Shown here: positions 26,541-35,064 of the stretch, piece by piece | Numbering within the stretch: the first letter of the stretch is position 1 | Layout of the letters: the number at the start of each line of letters is the position of its first letter | From: Planctomycetales bacterium ZRK34 | GTDB taxonomy: Bacteria; Planctomycetota; Phycisphaerae; Phycisphaerales; Zrk34 | Assembly (NCBI GenBank): GCA_014873095.1 | Contig: CP050848.1 | Span: forward strand, 3,221,850-3,285,849 | Direction: 5' to 3' | DNA: 64,000 bases | Position numbers and translations under genes: made by a program | Notes under the pieces: model-generated | Database searches by the model: none | The model's input: the letters and a program-made list of their open reading frames with translations, nothing else | What the model was told of the DNA's origin: nothing

Positions 26541-27993
26541 CCGTGATCTGACCAAGCTTGTAACGCCGCTGGCCATCATCATGATCAAGCGGCAGGGCGA
26601 TCACCGGCGTGCCGTCCCGCTTACCGACCGAGATGTACACGTCATATTGCCCCGGGGCGAATGGCCCATGAAATGTGCCGCGCGGATCGATCGTGCGATG
26701 TCCGATCGTCGCCGCTGACTTTACCATGTGTGTCGGTGTTTTGTCCGGTGGGCCGACTTCGAGCCCGCGCATGTCAAACGATTCATCGACGTGTACGCTC
26801 ACGATGCCGCCCTTGTCGTCTTTCAGCGTCAGCGCTGCAAATCCACCGGGATAACACGGCGCCACGCCCGCGTTTGCCCATGTCATGCTTACCTCGAACG
26901 GTTCGCCCAGCGTGACCTGCTTCGGCCAGATGATCTGACGCAACTGCAGGCGATACCCGAGCCGGCGGTTGATGCGGTCGATTGCCTCACGATTCTCACG
27001 CAGAAACACGTCCGGCCACCAGTGAATCGACATGTACGAAGCGTGATAGTCCTCGACGGATTTGACCAGCCGATCGCCGCTCCACGCGCCGCGCGCTTTC
27101 GACGACCCGTAATGTTCATGCTCGATGATCACCGGCATGCGCGGCCAGAACGCCTGCATCAGTTCCGTGTGATACCACGAGTTCGGCGGCGGCTGCACCA
27201 TGATGCTGTCGTCGCGCAGCGTCACGCCGCGCTGCAGCGCGTAGTCCGTGATCGGCTGGTGCGGCCCCTTGGAAGCATGACCTGACACGTCATCGCTGAT
27301 GCACACTTGCGTGTGTTTGAAATGTTTGAGGTACAGGTCGATGTGTTTACGGGTGATCTCGTCGGTCTGCTGCTGGTTGAGCCGAATACTGAATCCCGTG
27401 TGACCTTCGCCCCACATGCCGAACGAGCCGACGTCGATGAAGGCGACGTTCGCATTGCCGTCGTAGCGGGCCGCCATCGCGGCGAGAAACCTGTCGAGTT
27501 TGTCGAGGAAGATCGGGTCCAGGTAGTCGGGTTCCCACAGGTCGCCGCCTGCGCGCGGACCTTTGCCGTAGTCAAACTCGGTGCCCTTGGCGCCGGCATC
27601 GTGAACCCACTTGGGCGTTGCCCAGCGCATCCAGCTTTCGGTGCAGGTCACACGGATGGCGATCTTCCCGCCGCGGCTGATCCACCGCTGCGCCGGCGTG
27701 TCGAAAAGCGACCAGTCGTACTGCCCCTCGGCCGGTTCGAGCATTGACCACGGCACACGCAGATACACTGTCGAGCATCCCGGAAAGTCCGCCAGGTTGT
27801 CTGACGGCGCGAGCTTCGAGCCGTAGTTGGTGGGAATGTTCGAGTAGAAGTGCATCGTCCAGCCCATGTCGGGATTGATCAGGGCGGCGCCGTTGTCGGC
27901 GGGTTCGACGGTGATGCGATCGGTGTTCTCCGCGACGGCCAGTTGCAGCGTCCACAGCACGCACCACGCGGTGAGTATTCGACGGCATTTCAT
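26521..27993 (-). CDS. Secreted DUF4832/DUF4874-type glycosidase-like protein
   Basis: A signal peptide (MKCRRILTAWCVLWTLQLAV) opens this 490-residue protein. The body looks like a TIM barrel: TVYLRVPWSMLEPAEGQYDW, a strand IAIRVTCTESW, and VAFIDVGSFGMWGEGHTG with a candidate catalytic Glu. The C-terminal part (about residues 370-490) is a beta-sandwich with VTLGEPFEVSMTWANAGVAP, matching the DUF4832 domain. The role in polysaccharide breakdown is inferred from fold and export. The ATG at 27993 is preceded by GGAGG; the longer frame upstream overlaps the HNH gene. Confidence 0.72.
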   Translation of the reverse strand: MKCRRILTAWCVLWTLQLAVAENTDRITVEPADNGAALINPDMGWTMHFYSNIPTNYGSKLAPSDNLADFPGCSTVYLRVPWSMLEPAEGQYDWSLFDTPAQRWISRGGKIAIRVTCTESWMRWATPKWVHDAGAKGTEFDYGKGPRAGGDLWEPDYLDPIFLDKLDRFLAAMAARYDGNANVAFIDVGSFGMWGEGHTGFSIRLNQQQTDEITRKHIDLYLKHFKHTQVCISDDVSGHASKGPHQPITDYALQRGVTLRDDSIMVQPPPNSWYHTELMQAFWPRMPVIIEHEHYGSSKARGAWSGDRLVKSVEDYHASYMSIHWWPDVFLRENREAIDRINRRLGYRLQLRQIIWPKQVTLGEPFEVSMTWANAGVAPCYPGGFAALTLKDDKGGIVSVHVDESFDMRGLEVGPPDKTPTHMVKSAATIGHRTIDPRGTFHGPFAPGQYDVYISVGKRDGTPVIALPLDHDDGQRRYKLGQITVKPYRQ

Positions 27994-28100
27994 CAGGCGA
28001 CCTCCAGGTGATCGGGGGCATTGAGCATAGTCTTTTTTATTCAACGCCCACAACCGGGCTTCGCCTGACCGATTCCTAACACCCACGGGTAATTCAGTAA

Positions 28101-28129
28101 TTGCCCCATGCCCGCTAGACCGATAAGAT
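28101..28129 (+). promoter_or_regulatory. Candidate promoter of the HNH gene
   Basis: TTGCCC (28101-28106) and TAAGAT (28124-28129) are separated by exactly 17 bases and each match four of six consensus positions of a sigma-70-type promoter. The HNH gene start lies 32 bases beyond the -10. Confidence 0.45.
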
Positions 28130-28160
28130 AGACGGACTTGGATCGTTTCAGGAGCCTGAC

Positions 28161-28787
28161 GTGATTGCACAATCAACAGGTCTGAACTCCAGCGTACTGG
28201 TGCTGAACAAGCTGTACATGGCTATCCGTGTCACCAGCGCGCGCCGGGCCTTCAGCCTGTTGTGCCGCGAAATGGCTGAGGTCATCGCCGTCGACGACGG
28301 CTCATACGCCAGCTACGACTTCGACTCCTGGCTCGAGCTCAGCCGGGCCCGCGATCAATTTTCCGATGACACCGACTGGGTGCGCACCGTGCGCATGCAC
28401 ATCGCCGTGCCGAAGGTGATCCGCCTGTTGGGTTACGATCGCCTGCCCGCCCAGACCGTCAAGCTCAACCGACGCAATCTGTATGCCCGCGATCGCAACA
28501 TGTGCCAGTATTGCGGGCAGAAGTTTCCGACCAGCGAGTTGACACTCGACCACGTCGTGCCGCGCCGCCTCGGCGGTAAGAGCACGTGGACCAACCTCGT
28601 CTGCGCCTGCGTCGCCTGCAACAGCCGCAAGGGCGGTCGCACCCCGACCCAGGCCCACATGAAGCTCATCACCAAGCCCCATCAGCCCAAGCGTAATCCT
28701 GTGATCAACCTGCGCCTCGGGCAGAACAAATATTCGTGCTGGCAAAGCTTCCTCGACAGTGCGTACTGGTCAGTTGAGTTGAAGTGA
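28161..28787 (+). CDS. HNH endonuclease family protein
   Basis: The 208-residue protein has a helical N-terminal region (VLVLNKLYMAIRVTSARRAF) and a C-terminal HNH nuclease domain: RDRNMCQYCGQKFPTSELTL, then DHVVPRRLGGKSTWTNLVCA and CVACNSRKGGRTP. Two CxxC pairs bind zinc and the DHV...N...H/N residues form the metal-binding finger. This type, with the N-terminal VLNxxY region, is widespread and not confined to mobile elements; its cellular role is not established. Start is GTG at 28161 with AGGAG eight bases upstream. Confidence 0.85.
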   Translation: MIAQSTGLNSSVLVLNKLYMAIRVTSARRAFSLLCREMAEVIAVDDGSYASYDFDSWLELSRARDQFSDDTDWVRTVRMHIAVPKVIRLLGYDRLPAQTVKLNRRNLYARDRNMCQYCGQKFPTSELTLDHVVPRRLGGKSTWTNLVCACVACNSRKGGRTPTQAHMKLITKPHQPKRNPVINLRLGQNKYSCWQSFLDSAYWSVELK

Positions 28788-28809
28788 TTTTTCAGTGAGT
28801 GAAGTTGCC

Positions 28810-29487
28810 ATGCTGTTGCGTATCCACTGGTTTCAACACGAGCCGTTTGAAGGGCCCGCCGCCATCGCCGAATGGGCCGCGCAGCGCGGTCACACCATGA
28901 CCGGGCATCACCTGTATCGCGGTGATGCGATGCCGAGTCACGACGAGGTCGACATGCTCGTGCTCATGGGCGGCGGCATGAGCGTCAACGACACCGACAC
29001 GCTCAACTGGCTCACGCCCGAGTTGGTGTTCGTGGCGCAGACCATCGCGGCCGGCAAACCGGTGTTCGGCGTCTGCCTCGGGGCGCAGCTCATCGCCAAG
29101 TCGCTCGGCGCCCGGGTCTATCCCGGCAAGGAAAAAGAGATCGGGTGGTTCGAAACACGCCGCGTCGCCGGCGATGTGTTCCCCGAAACCTTCACGCCGC
29201 TTCACTGGCACGGTGAAACCTTCGATCTGCCCGACGGCGCCGAGCGCCTCGCTGAAACCGACGAATACCCGAATCAGGCCTTGCGCATCGGCCCCTGCGT
29301 CATCGGCGTGCAGTTTCACCTGGAATCAAATGTCGAATCCGTCGCGGCGATCTGTCAGGGCGCCGGTTCCGACATCACCGGCGGGCCTTGGCAGCAGTCG
29401 CTCGATGAGATTCTCGCTGATCAGTCACACTTCGGGGCCGATCACAAGATCCTGTTCTACCTGCTGGACACGATCACCCGCGATTGA
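28810..29487 (+). CDS. Class I glutamine amidotransferase-like protein
   Basis: The 225-residue protein has the GATase1 triad: nucleophile in VFGVCLGAQLIAKSLGARVY, His/Glu in GVQFHLESNVES. An N-terminal Rossmann-like strand (MLLRIHWFQHEPFEG) and a LVLMGGGMSVNDTD turn are typical of stand-alone GMP-synthase-like amidotransferase proteins. What it acts on is unknown; related proteins include gamma-glutamyl hydrolases of polyamine breakdown. A GTG at 28795 would add five residues; I prefer the ATG. A REP-like palindrome follows the stop. Confidence 0.85.
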   Translation: MLLRIHWFQHEPFEGPAAIAEWAAQRGHTMTGHHLYRGDAMPSHDEVDMLVLMGGGMSVNDTDTLNWLTPELVFVAQTIAAGKPVFGVCLGAQLIAKSLGARVYPGKEKEIGWFETRRVAGDVFPETFTPLHWHGETFDLPDGAERLAETDEYPNQALRIGPCVIGVQFHLESNVESVAAICQGAGSDITGGPWQQSLDEILADQSHFGADHKILFYLLDTITRD

Positions 29488-29501
29488 CCCATCGATGCAA
29501 C

Positions 29502-29560
29502 AGCCGGGTCGCTACGCGGCCCCGGTCCCCCGGTCCCCAGGGTCGCGTAGCGACCCGGCT
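29502..29560. repeat. Long palindrome, REP-like family, copy 2
   Basis: AGCCGGGTCGCTACGCG (29502-29518) pairs perfectly with 29544-29560. The arm matches copy 1 (21060-21127) except for one base, T for C, and the opposite arm has the matching A for G, so pairing is conserved. It lies between convergent genes and overlaps the stop codon of the minus-strand gene by two bases. Confidence 0.75.
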
Positions 29561-30356
29561 ATGAGCGTATCACACGCAGCAACGCCGTTGGATCATCCGG
29601 CACATTTTTATACCGCCGCGCCTCCGGCGACATCGATTCGATGCCGCGCGCCAGCGCCTCGCGCTCATCAGCAGACAACTCAGCCAGCGGATAAAGATGC
29701 AGTCGAATCAGAAACAGGGCGGCGCCGACCGATGCAAACCCGACGATCACCTGCCGCTCGATGCGCACCGTCACGTGCGGATCATCGTGATCAAACACTT
29801 TCGGGGTGTGGCGATCCGGGTGGTGATCCAGTTCGTCGTCATATTGAACGCCCCACACGAATCGCTGCATCGGCGGGCGGGTGATCATCATCTTCACCAC
29901 ATCGTGTTGCGCGCGGCGAACCGATTCCATCCCCGGCACCGGTGCGTGAACCTGATCAAACGTGCCGCCGATCTTTGACGCCGGGTCCCATCCGCTGGGC
30001 AGGCGCACATCCATCAGGCTCATCCAGTGCCGATCCCCGGCCGTACTGACGATGACCAGGTCCTCCGCGATGTGCGAACACGCCTCCGTAAAAGCGCCAT
30101 CGTGATACACGCCCGGCAACTGCAATCCGTACTCGGCATTCACACGATTGGCCACGAACGCCCACACGACGCGCAGGTGATCGGCCGGCGGCTCGCACAT
30201 CAGCGTCGGGTTCGATCCCGCCGCCCGCTTGGCCTCGATGAAGCGCGGCAACCGATCGTCGCATTCGAAGAACCGTTGATCACTCAGCGTGTGCACACCA
30301 ACGCCGACTTCATACCGCCCGTTGGCAAACGGAATGTAACGAGCCGATCGCGACAT
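29559..30356 (-). CDS. DUF3445 (heme-dependent oxidative N-demethylase-like) protein
   Basis: The 265-residue protein carries the family hallmark GWDPASKIGGTFDQVHAPVP followed by a helix, and a later HVTVRIERQVIVGF with an arginine pair. Known relatives form the heme-binding alpha subunit of an oxidative N-demethylase acting on methylated amines. No partner subunits are seen nearby, so it may act alone or have a different role. No signal peptide is present. Its promoter region adjoins a minus-strand terminator (30414-30465), so it is probably insulated from the transcript upstream. Confidence 0.65.
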   Translation of the reverse strand: MSRSARYIPFANGRYEVGVGVHTLSDQRFFECDDRLPRFIEAKRAAGSNPTLMCEPPADHLRVVWAFVANRVNAEYGLQLPGVYHDGAFTEACSHIAEDLVIVSTAGDRHWMSLMDVRLPSGWDPASKIGGTFDQVHAPVPGMESVRRAQHDVVKMMITRPPMQRFVWGVQYDDELDHHPDRHTPKVFDHDDPHVTVRIERQVIVGFASVGAALFLIRLHLYPLAELSADEREALARGIESMSPEARRYKNVPDDPTALLRVIRS

Positions 30357-30413
30357 GGCGGCAGTGTAGCCGGATTCAAATCGACTGAGAGAACCCCTCT
30401 AGGGGGGCGCAAT

Positions 30414-30600
30414 AAAAAAAGGCGGCGGGTACACAGAAATGTGCGCCCAGCCGCCCTCCGGGGTCCTGATTGATGTTCATACTTTACCCTCTGGCTGATG
30501 CGTCGGCCATTGGGGATAACCCGGAGGGGCGGTCCTATTTTCACTGAGTTTGGTGGCCTGTTGATCCCGGATGGGGGCGAACCGCAAGGTCTCACCGATT
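30414..30600 (-). ncRNA. Putative small RNA with intrinsic terminator
   Basis: On the minus strand, GGCGGC (30459-30454) pairs with GCCGCC (30426-30421) around an inner stem built on CACA/TGTG, and then runs into seven T (30420-30414). This is a strong terminator, but no minus-strand gene lies upstream. Just before it, CCGCC(C)CTCCGGG near 30532-30517 can pair with CCCGGAGGGCGG near 30463-30452, an alternative to the terminator stem. I infer a structured RNA of about 150-190 bases; the 5' end is a guess. It does not match tmRNA, SRP RNA or RNase P motifs that I can recognise; 6S RNA cannot be excluded. Confidence 0.4.
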
Positions 30601-30889
30601 TCGAGTTGAATATGAGCGGCTGTCAATACAGGAGTTGTCGTCGCGGGGGCCGCTGACGGCGAGACGCCACAGGCATCGGGGAGCGTCCGGTGCCGTATCG
30701 GATCATCATGCTGTGACGCGAGTTCCGGCGATTTTGTGCAGGCTGTCGCCGGGCTGTGAAGCGGCTCATACAGGCTGTGCGATCAAGTAATGGGGCATAT
30801 TGACCGATGTGAAAATAGAGAATATAGTTAAGCTAGTTAATATTTTCGGACGATGCCCATTACGCCAGACAGGCGACGGAGGCACACGG
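30601..30889. other. Intergenic region upstream of the signalling cassette
   Basis: No gene is visible. On the minus strand a TTGACA (30628-30623) could be the -35 of a promoter for the putative small RNA, though no good -10 lies at the normal distance. Toward the + strand gene the sequence becomes A/T-rich (30808-30850), as expected of a promoter. A GGAGG lies seven bases before the ATG at 30890. Confidence 0.3.
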
Positions 30890-31486
30890 ATGGCCGACGA
30901 AACAACGGCAGATTTGCGTGATAAACAGGTATTTACCACCGGTGAGGCGGCGGAGGTCTGCCAAGTTTCCCAGCAGACGATCATTCGCTGCTTCGACTCG
31001 GGTCGTTTGCGTGGGTTCCGCGTGCCGGGGTCTCGCTTTCGGCGGATACCGCGCGAGGAACTGCTGCGCTTCATGAAAGAGAACAGCATCCCGCAGGATC
31101 GCCTCGACGGCGCCAAGCGGCGCGTGGTGGTGGTCGACGATGACGAACAGATCGTCGAGCTGTTCTGCGATGTGCTGGAGCGCGACGGCCGGTTCGATGT
31201 GCGCACCGCCGGCACGGGCTACGAAGCGGGACTGCTGACCGAGCAGTTTCGTCCGCACCTGATCCTGCTGGACTACATGCTGCCGGACATCAACGGCAAC
31301 ATCGTCTGCCGCACGATCCGCGCCAACTCAGACTTCGACCAGACCAAGATCATCATCGTCTCCGGCGTCGTGAATCAGGACGAGATCAACGACCTGCTGG
31401 CCGTCGGGGCCGATGCCTTCGTCAAGAAACCGTTCAACATCGACAAGCTGGTGGGCACCATCACCAATCTGCTGGAGATGGTGTGA
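30890..31486 (+). CDS. Excisionase/MerR-type HTH fused to response-regulator receiver
   Basis: The 198-residue protein has an N-terminal BldC/excisionase-like winged HTH (QVFTTGEAAEVCQVSQQTII, then GRLRGFRVPGSRFRRIPREE) and a C-terminal receiver domain. The receiver has VVVVDDDEQIVELFCDVLER, phospho-acceptor Asp in LILLDYMLPDINGN, and a Lys in DAFVKKPFN. The usual order (receiver first) is inverted. It probably binds DNA under control of phosphorylation. GGAGG precedes the ATG at 30890, so the upstream extension in the same frame is rejected. The HDOD/histidine kinase gene starts 90 bases downstream and is a likely partner. Confidence 0.85.
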   Translation: MADETTADLRDKQVFTTGEAAEVCQVSQQTIIRCFDSGRLRGFRVPGSRFRRIPREELLRFMKENSIPQDRLDGAKRRVVVVDDDEQIVELFCDVLERDGRFDVRTAGTGYEAGLLTEQFRPHLILLDYMLPDINGNIVCRTIRANSDFDQTKIIIVSGVVNQDEINDLLAVGADAFVKKPFNIDKLVGTITNLLEMV

Positions 31487-31512
31487 GGAGAGAAGTGGTG
31501 ATGTGGCGAGGT

Positions 31513-31550
31513 GGCGAAGTGGTGATGTGACAGGACGCGACCACTTCGCC
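31513..31550 (+). promoter_or_regulatory. Inverted repeat between the signalling genes
   Basis: GGCGAAGTGGT (31513-31523) pairs perfectly with ACCACTTCGCC (31540-31550), 27 bases before the next start codon. The GAAGTGGTGATGTG motif occurs twice in tandem (about 31494 and 31516). No T-run follows. It may attenuate or process the transcript between the two genes. Confidence 0.4.
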
Positions 31551-31576
31551 GAATCTCAGCATCACCGCATCGTCGC

Positions 31577-33865
31577 ATGAACACCCAAGAGTCACAGCGC
31601 GCCGCACGATTGGAGTTGATCCTCCAGCAGCTCGAGGCTCTGCCGACGCTGCCGGCGGTTGCTACGCGCCTGCTGCAGCTGACCGGCTCTGATGACTCGG
31701 ATGCCCGGCAGGTCATCGACCTGGTCGAGTCCGATCAGGCGCTGACAGCGAAAGTGCTGGCGATGTGCCGCACCGCCGAGAAGGGGCTCAACGAAGCCGT
31801 CACGACGGTCGACCGCGCGGTGCTGCTGCTGGGCTTTGAAGCGATCCGCAATGCGGTGTTGTCGATCAAGGTGCTGGAAGTTTTTGCGGATGAACCGGAG
31901 CCCGGCGAAGGGCCGGTGAAGTTCAGCGTGGCGGCGTTCTGGCGTCACAGCCTGGCGGTGGCCATCGCCAGCGAGATGATCGCGGCGGCGGCGCGCGACG
32001 CCAAAGAACTGCCGCCCTCGGAAGCTTTCGTCTGCGGCCTGCTGCACGATGTGGGCAAGCTGGCGCTGGAGCACCTGCTGCCCAAAAGCTACCAGCGCGT
32101 GGTCGAGCTGACCGAGCAGCATCAGATGAACATCGCCGACATCGAGCGTCGCGTGATCGGGCTCGATCACCAGACCGTCGGCAAACGGCTGGCCGAGCAC
32201 TGGCAGCTTCCGCATGTGATCACCGACAGCATCTGGCTGCACGGGTCGCCGCTGAAGACGATGCCGGCGATCGATCATCGCAAGCTCGTGGCGGTCGTCG
32301 GGCTGGCGGACCTGATCGTTCGCCGCCAGCACATCGGCTACAGCGGCAACTACCGACTGAGTGAAGATCCCGCGGAGATGGCCAAGTCGATCGGGCTCAG
32401 CGCCGCGACGATTTCACAGATTGTCGATCGGCTGCACGAAGAACTCGAACGCCGCGCCGCGGCGATGGGGCTTGGCCACACGCCCAGCCGCAAGCTGTTT
32501 CTCGAATCGATCATGCAGGCCAACGAAGTGCTGGGCCAGCTCAACCGCAAGCTCGATGTGCAGCGGCGCACGGCGGTGGGGCAGGGCCGGGCGCTGGAGG
32601 CGATCGCGCGATTTCATGCTGAGTCCACCGGGCCGGGTCGCACGATCAGCAGCGCGGTCACGGCCGTGGCTCACTCGGCGGCGGGGCTATTCGGCGACGG
32701 GCAGTACGGCGTGTTGTTTCAGGCGGCGCCGCAGCAGCCCTGGTTGCTGATGCAGTTCAACCGGGCCGGCAAACAGGTCAAAAGCGAGTTCGTCACGCCG
32801 GGCGCCGGGGCACGCCCGCTGGCCAGCTATACCCATTCGCATCCGGTCAGCGCGGGGCTGATGGGGTTGTTTCCGTGGATCGGTCAGCACCTGGCCAGCC
32901 GCGATGATCTGCCGCGATTGAATGTGTTGCAACTGCCATGCGGTTGGGGCGCCGGGGCGATGCTCGTGCACGATCAGGCCAATCTCGCCGGCGCTTCCTC
33001 ACCGGCGCAGCTCGAAGCGATGCGCCACACGTGGGGCGCCGCCATCGCCGCCGCGGCGCAGCACCAGGGCGCTCGACGTTTGGCCGAGCAGCTTGCATCG
33101 TCCAATCGCCAGCTTGTGGAGACCCAGTCGGCGCTGGCCGAGCATCAGTCGATGGTGCGACTGGGCGAGATGGCCGCCGGTGCCGCTCATGAAATGAACA
33201 ATCCGCTGGCGATCATCGCCGGCCGGGCGCAGCTTCTGAGTCAGAAGCTCGCGTTTGGATCGAAGGAAAAAGCCGACGCCGAGTTGATCTGGCAGCAGGC
33301 CGACCGACTCAGCGAACTGATCACGGCCTTGCGACTTTTCGCCGAGCCGCCGCAGCCGAAGATCACCAAGGTCAACGGCACCGATGTGCTCGAAGACGCT
33401 GTGATCATCATGAAACGTCGCGTGCCGCAGGCGCCGGCAATTCGTGTCAGCGGCATCGAGCTCGCGCCGCTGTTGACGACGGACCGTGAACACCTGGCCG
33501 CATCGATCGCCGAACTGCTGATCAACGCCGCCGAGTCGCAGCCGAAAACTGCGGTGCGTGTACAGGCTTCAGTCGACCCGCTGAGTGACCGATTGATCAT
33601 ACTGGTCAAGGACGACGGCGTCGGCATGAATGTGCAGACGCTCGAACACGCGTTCGATCCATTTTTCAGCGCCAAACCCGCCGGTCGACAGGTCGGCCTT
33701 GGACTGGCGCGGGCCCGGCGGCTGGTGGAGTCGCTGGGCGGTGAGATCGAACTGTCCAGCCAACCGGATCGAGGCTGTTGCGCCCGATTGGCCGTGCCGA
33801 TCCGGTCTCTCCCGAGACGCGAAACGGAATCCGAAGGAGCCAGCCGTGAAGTCAATTCCGCGTGA
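31577..33865 (+). CDS. HDOD domain-histidine kinase hybrid
   Basis: The 762-residue protein opens with an HDOD domain (LEALPTLPAVATRLLQLTGS, VDRAVLLLGFEAIRNAVLSI, then FVCGLLHDVGKLALEHLLPK). A GAF-like region lies around residues 330-480. The kinase module has the phospho-acceptor His538 in GAAHEMNNPLAIIAGRAQLL, an N box ELLINAAES, G1 DDGVGMN and GLGLARARRLVESLGGEIEL. No membrane segment is seen, so it is a cytoplasmic sensor. HDOD domains are linked to cyclic-di-nucleotide or stress signalling. Its 3' end overlaps the following receiver gene by 20 bases, pointing to a cognate pair. Confidence 0.88.
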   Translation: MNTQESQRAARLELILQQLEALPTLPAVATRLLQLTGSDDSDARQVIDLVESDQALTAKVLAMCRTAEKGLNEAVTTVDRAVLLLGFEAIRNAVLSIKVLEVFADEPEPGEGPVKFSVAAFWRHSLAVAIASEMIAAAARDAKELPPSEAFVCGLLHDVGKLALEHLLPKSYQRVVELTEQHQMNIADIERRVIGLDHQTVGKRLAEHWQLPHVITDSIWLHGSPLKTMPAIDHRKLVAVVGLADLIVRRQHIGYSGNYRLSEDPAEMAKSIGLSAATISQIVDRLHEELERRAAAMGLGHTPSRKLFLESIMQANEVLGQLNRKLDVQRRTAVGQGRALEAIARFHAESTGPGRTISSAVTAVAHSAAGLFGDGQYGVLFQAAPQQPWLLMQFNRAGKQVKSEFVTPGAGARPLASYTHSHPVSAGLMGLFPWIGQHLASRDDLPRLNVLQLPCGWGAGAMLVHDQANLAGASSPAQLEAMRHTWGAAIAAAAQHQGARRLAEQLASSNRQLVETQSALAEHQSMVRLGEMAAGAAHEMNNPLAIIAGRAQLLSQKLAFGSKEKADAELIWQQADRLSELITALRLFAEPPQPKITKVNGTDVLEDAVIIMKRRVPQAPAIRVSGIELAPLLTTDREHLAASIAELLINAAESQPKTAVRVQASVDPLSDRLIILVKDDGVGMNVQTLEHAFDPFFSAKPAGRQVGLGLARARRLVESLGGEIELSSQPDRGCCARLAVPIRSLPRRETESEGASREVNSA

Positions 33866-34976
33866 TCCAGTCGATCCGCCCGAGAATCCCGCCGATACGC
33901 CCCGCGCCCGTCGTCGCCAGCGTTTCGGTGTCCTGGTCGTCGACGATGAGGCCGACATCCGCGAGATGCTCGGCGATGCGCTGAATCAGTCCAACCTCTG
34001 CATTCACACCGCCGGCTCGCTGGATGAAGCCCGGAAGATCGCTCATTCGCAGCGCATCGATCTGGCGCTGATCGACGTGAAGCTTCCCGACGGCGACGGG
34101 CTGGACCTGGCCCGTGAGATCCATGCTGAGGATCCGTCGATTCATTCGATCCTCATGACCGGCGCGCCGAGCTACGATCGCGCCGTCGAAGCGATCCGTG
34201 TGGGTTGTGCCGACTTTCTCGCCAAGCCGATCGACATCCGCCAGCTTGCCAAGGGCGTGGATCGGGCGCTGAGCCGTCGCGCCGATGAGTCACGCTCAGC
34301 CGAGCGCATCGCGCGTCTGAAGCGACTCTGCAAAAAGTTGAACCACGCCCGTCATGAAGTCACTCAGCAGGTCGACGTGCTCTGCAACGATCTGGTCAGC
34401 GCTTACCAGGAACTGGCTGACCAGATGAAGAACGTGCAGGCGACGACGAGTTTTCAGGCGTCGGTCGAAGGCGAGTTGGACCTGGAGCAGGTGCTGCGCC
34501 GGCTGTTGGAATTCGTGCTTCAGCAGATCGGGCCGACCAACGCGGTGATCTTCCTGCCGTCGAAGGCGGGTTCGTTCACCGTCGGCGGATACGTCAACTA
34601 CAGCTTCGACAAATCCTCCGCTGAAACGCTGCTGGGCCACCTGGCCGATACCGCGGCGCCGCTGATCGCCGAGCGCGACGAGGTCTTCCATCTCAAGGAC
34701 GACTGCGATGTCAACCTCTGGCTCAGCGACGACAGCGCCTGGCTCAAGGGCTCCGAGGTCATCGGCGTGCCTTGCGTCGGGGATGACGAGACGCTTGCGT
34801 GTGTGATGCTGTTCCGCGATCAGTCCGAGCCGTTTGATGATGATTCGGTGCAGACGCTGGATGCGGTCAGCCCGATCTTCGCCGACCACCTGGTCAAGGT
34901 CATCGGCGTGCATCATCGCCTCAAAGACTACATGGACGAAATGGACGAAGAGGACGAAGGCAATCTGCCGTTCTGA
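33846..34976 (+). CDS. Response-regulator receiver with coiled coil and GAF domain
   Basis: The 376-residue protein has a receiver (VLVVDDEADIREMLGDALNQ, Asp in LALIDVKLPDGDG, Lys in DFLAKPIDI), then a helical linker (about residues 145-205) and a GAF-like domain (LRRLLEFVLQQIGPTNAVIF to IGVPCVGDDETLACVMLF). No output enzyme or DNA-binding domain is seen, so it may act by protein contact. Start is GTG at 33846, with AAGGAG six bases upstream and inside the kinase gene. It ends with an acidic tail (EMDEEDEGNLPF). It is probably the target of the kinase next door. Confidence 0.85.
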   Translation: MKSIPRDPVDPPENPADTPRARRRQRFGVLVVDDEADIREMLGDALNQSNLCIHTAGSLDEARKIAHSQRIDLALIDVKLPDGDGLDLAREIHAEDPSIHSILMTGAPSYDRAVEAIRVGCADFLAKPIDIRQLAKGVDRALSRRADESRSAERIARLKRLCKKLNHARHEVTQQVDVLCNDLVSAYQELADQMKNVQATTSFQASVEGELDLEQVLRRLLEFVLQQIGPTNAVIFLPSKAGSFTVGGYVNYSFDKSSAETLLGHLADTAAPLIAERDEVFHLKDDCDVNLWLSDDSAWLKGSEVIGVPCVGDDETLACVMLFRDQSEPFDDDSVQTLDAVSPIFADHLVKVIGVHHRLKDYMDEMDEEDEGNLPF

Positions 34977-35038
34977 CCCGCGGATGTTTGGCGGGCTGGC
35001 CTGCCGCTCGTATTGATGGCTAACACGATGGTCGAAGC

Positions 35039-35054
35039 GGCGAGCAAGCTCGCC
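35039..35054. terminator. Short palindrome between convergent genes
   Basis: GGCGAG (35039-35044) pairs with CTCGCC (35049-35054) around CAAG, followed by GGCTAAACG. It lies between the end of the receiver gene and the end of the minus-strand transporter gene. The GGCTAAACG tail links it to GTTTAGCC-type motifs near 21180 and 42384, which may be a dispersed element. Confidence 0.5.
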
Positions 35055-35064
35055 GGCTAAACGA

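Noticed and set aside
30414..30600. Firm identification of the putative small RNA as 6S, SRP, tmRNA or RNase P RNA
   Set aside because: None of the signature motifs could be matched by eye, so it is left as an unassigned candidate.
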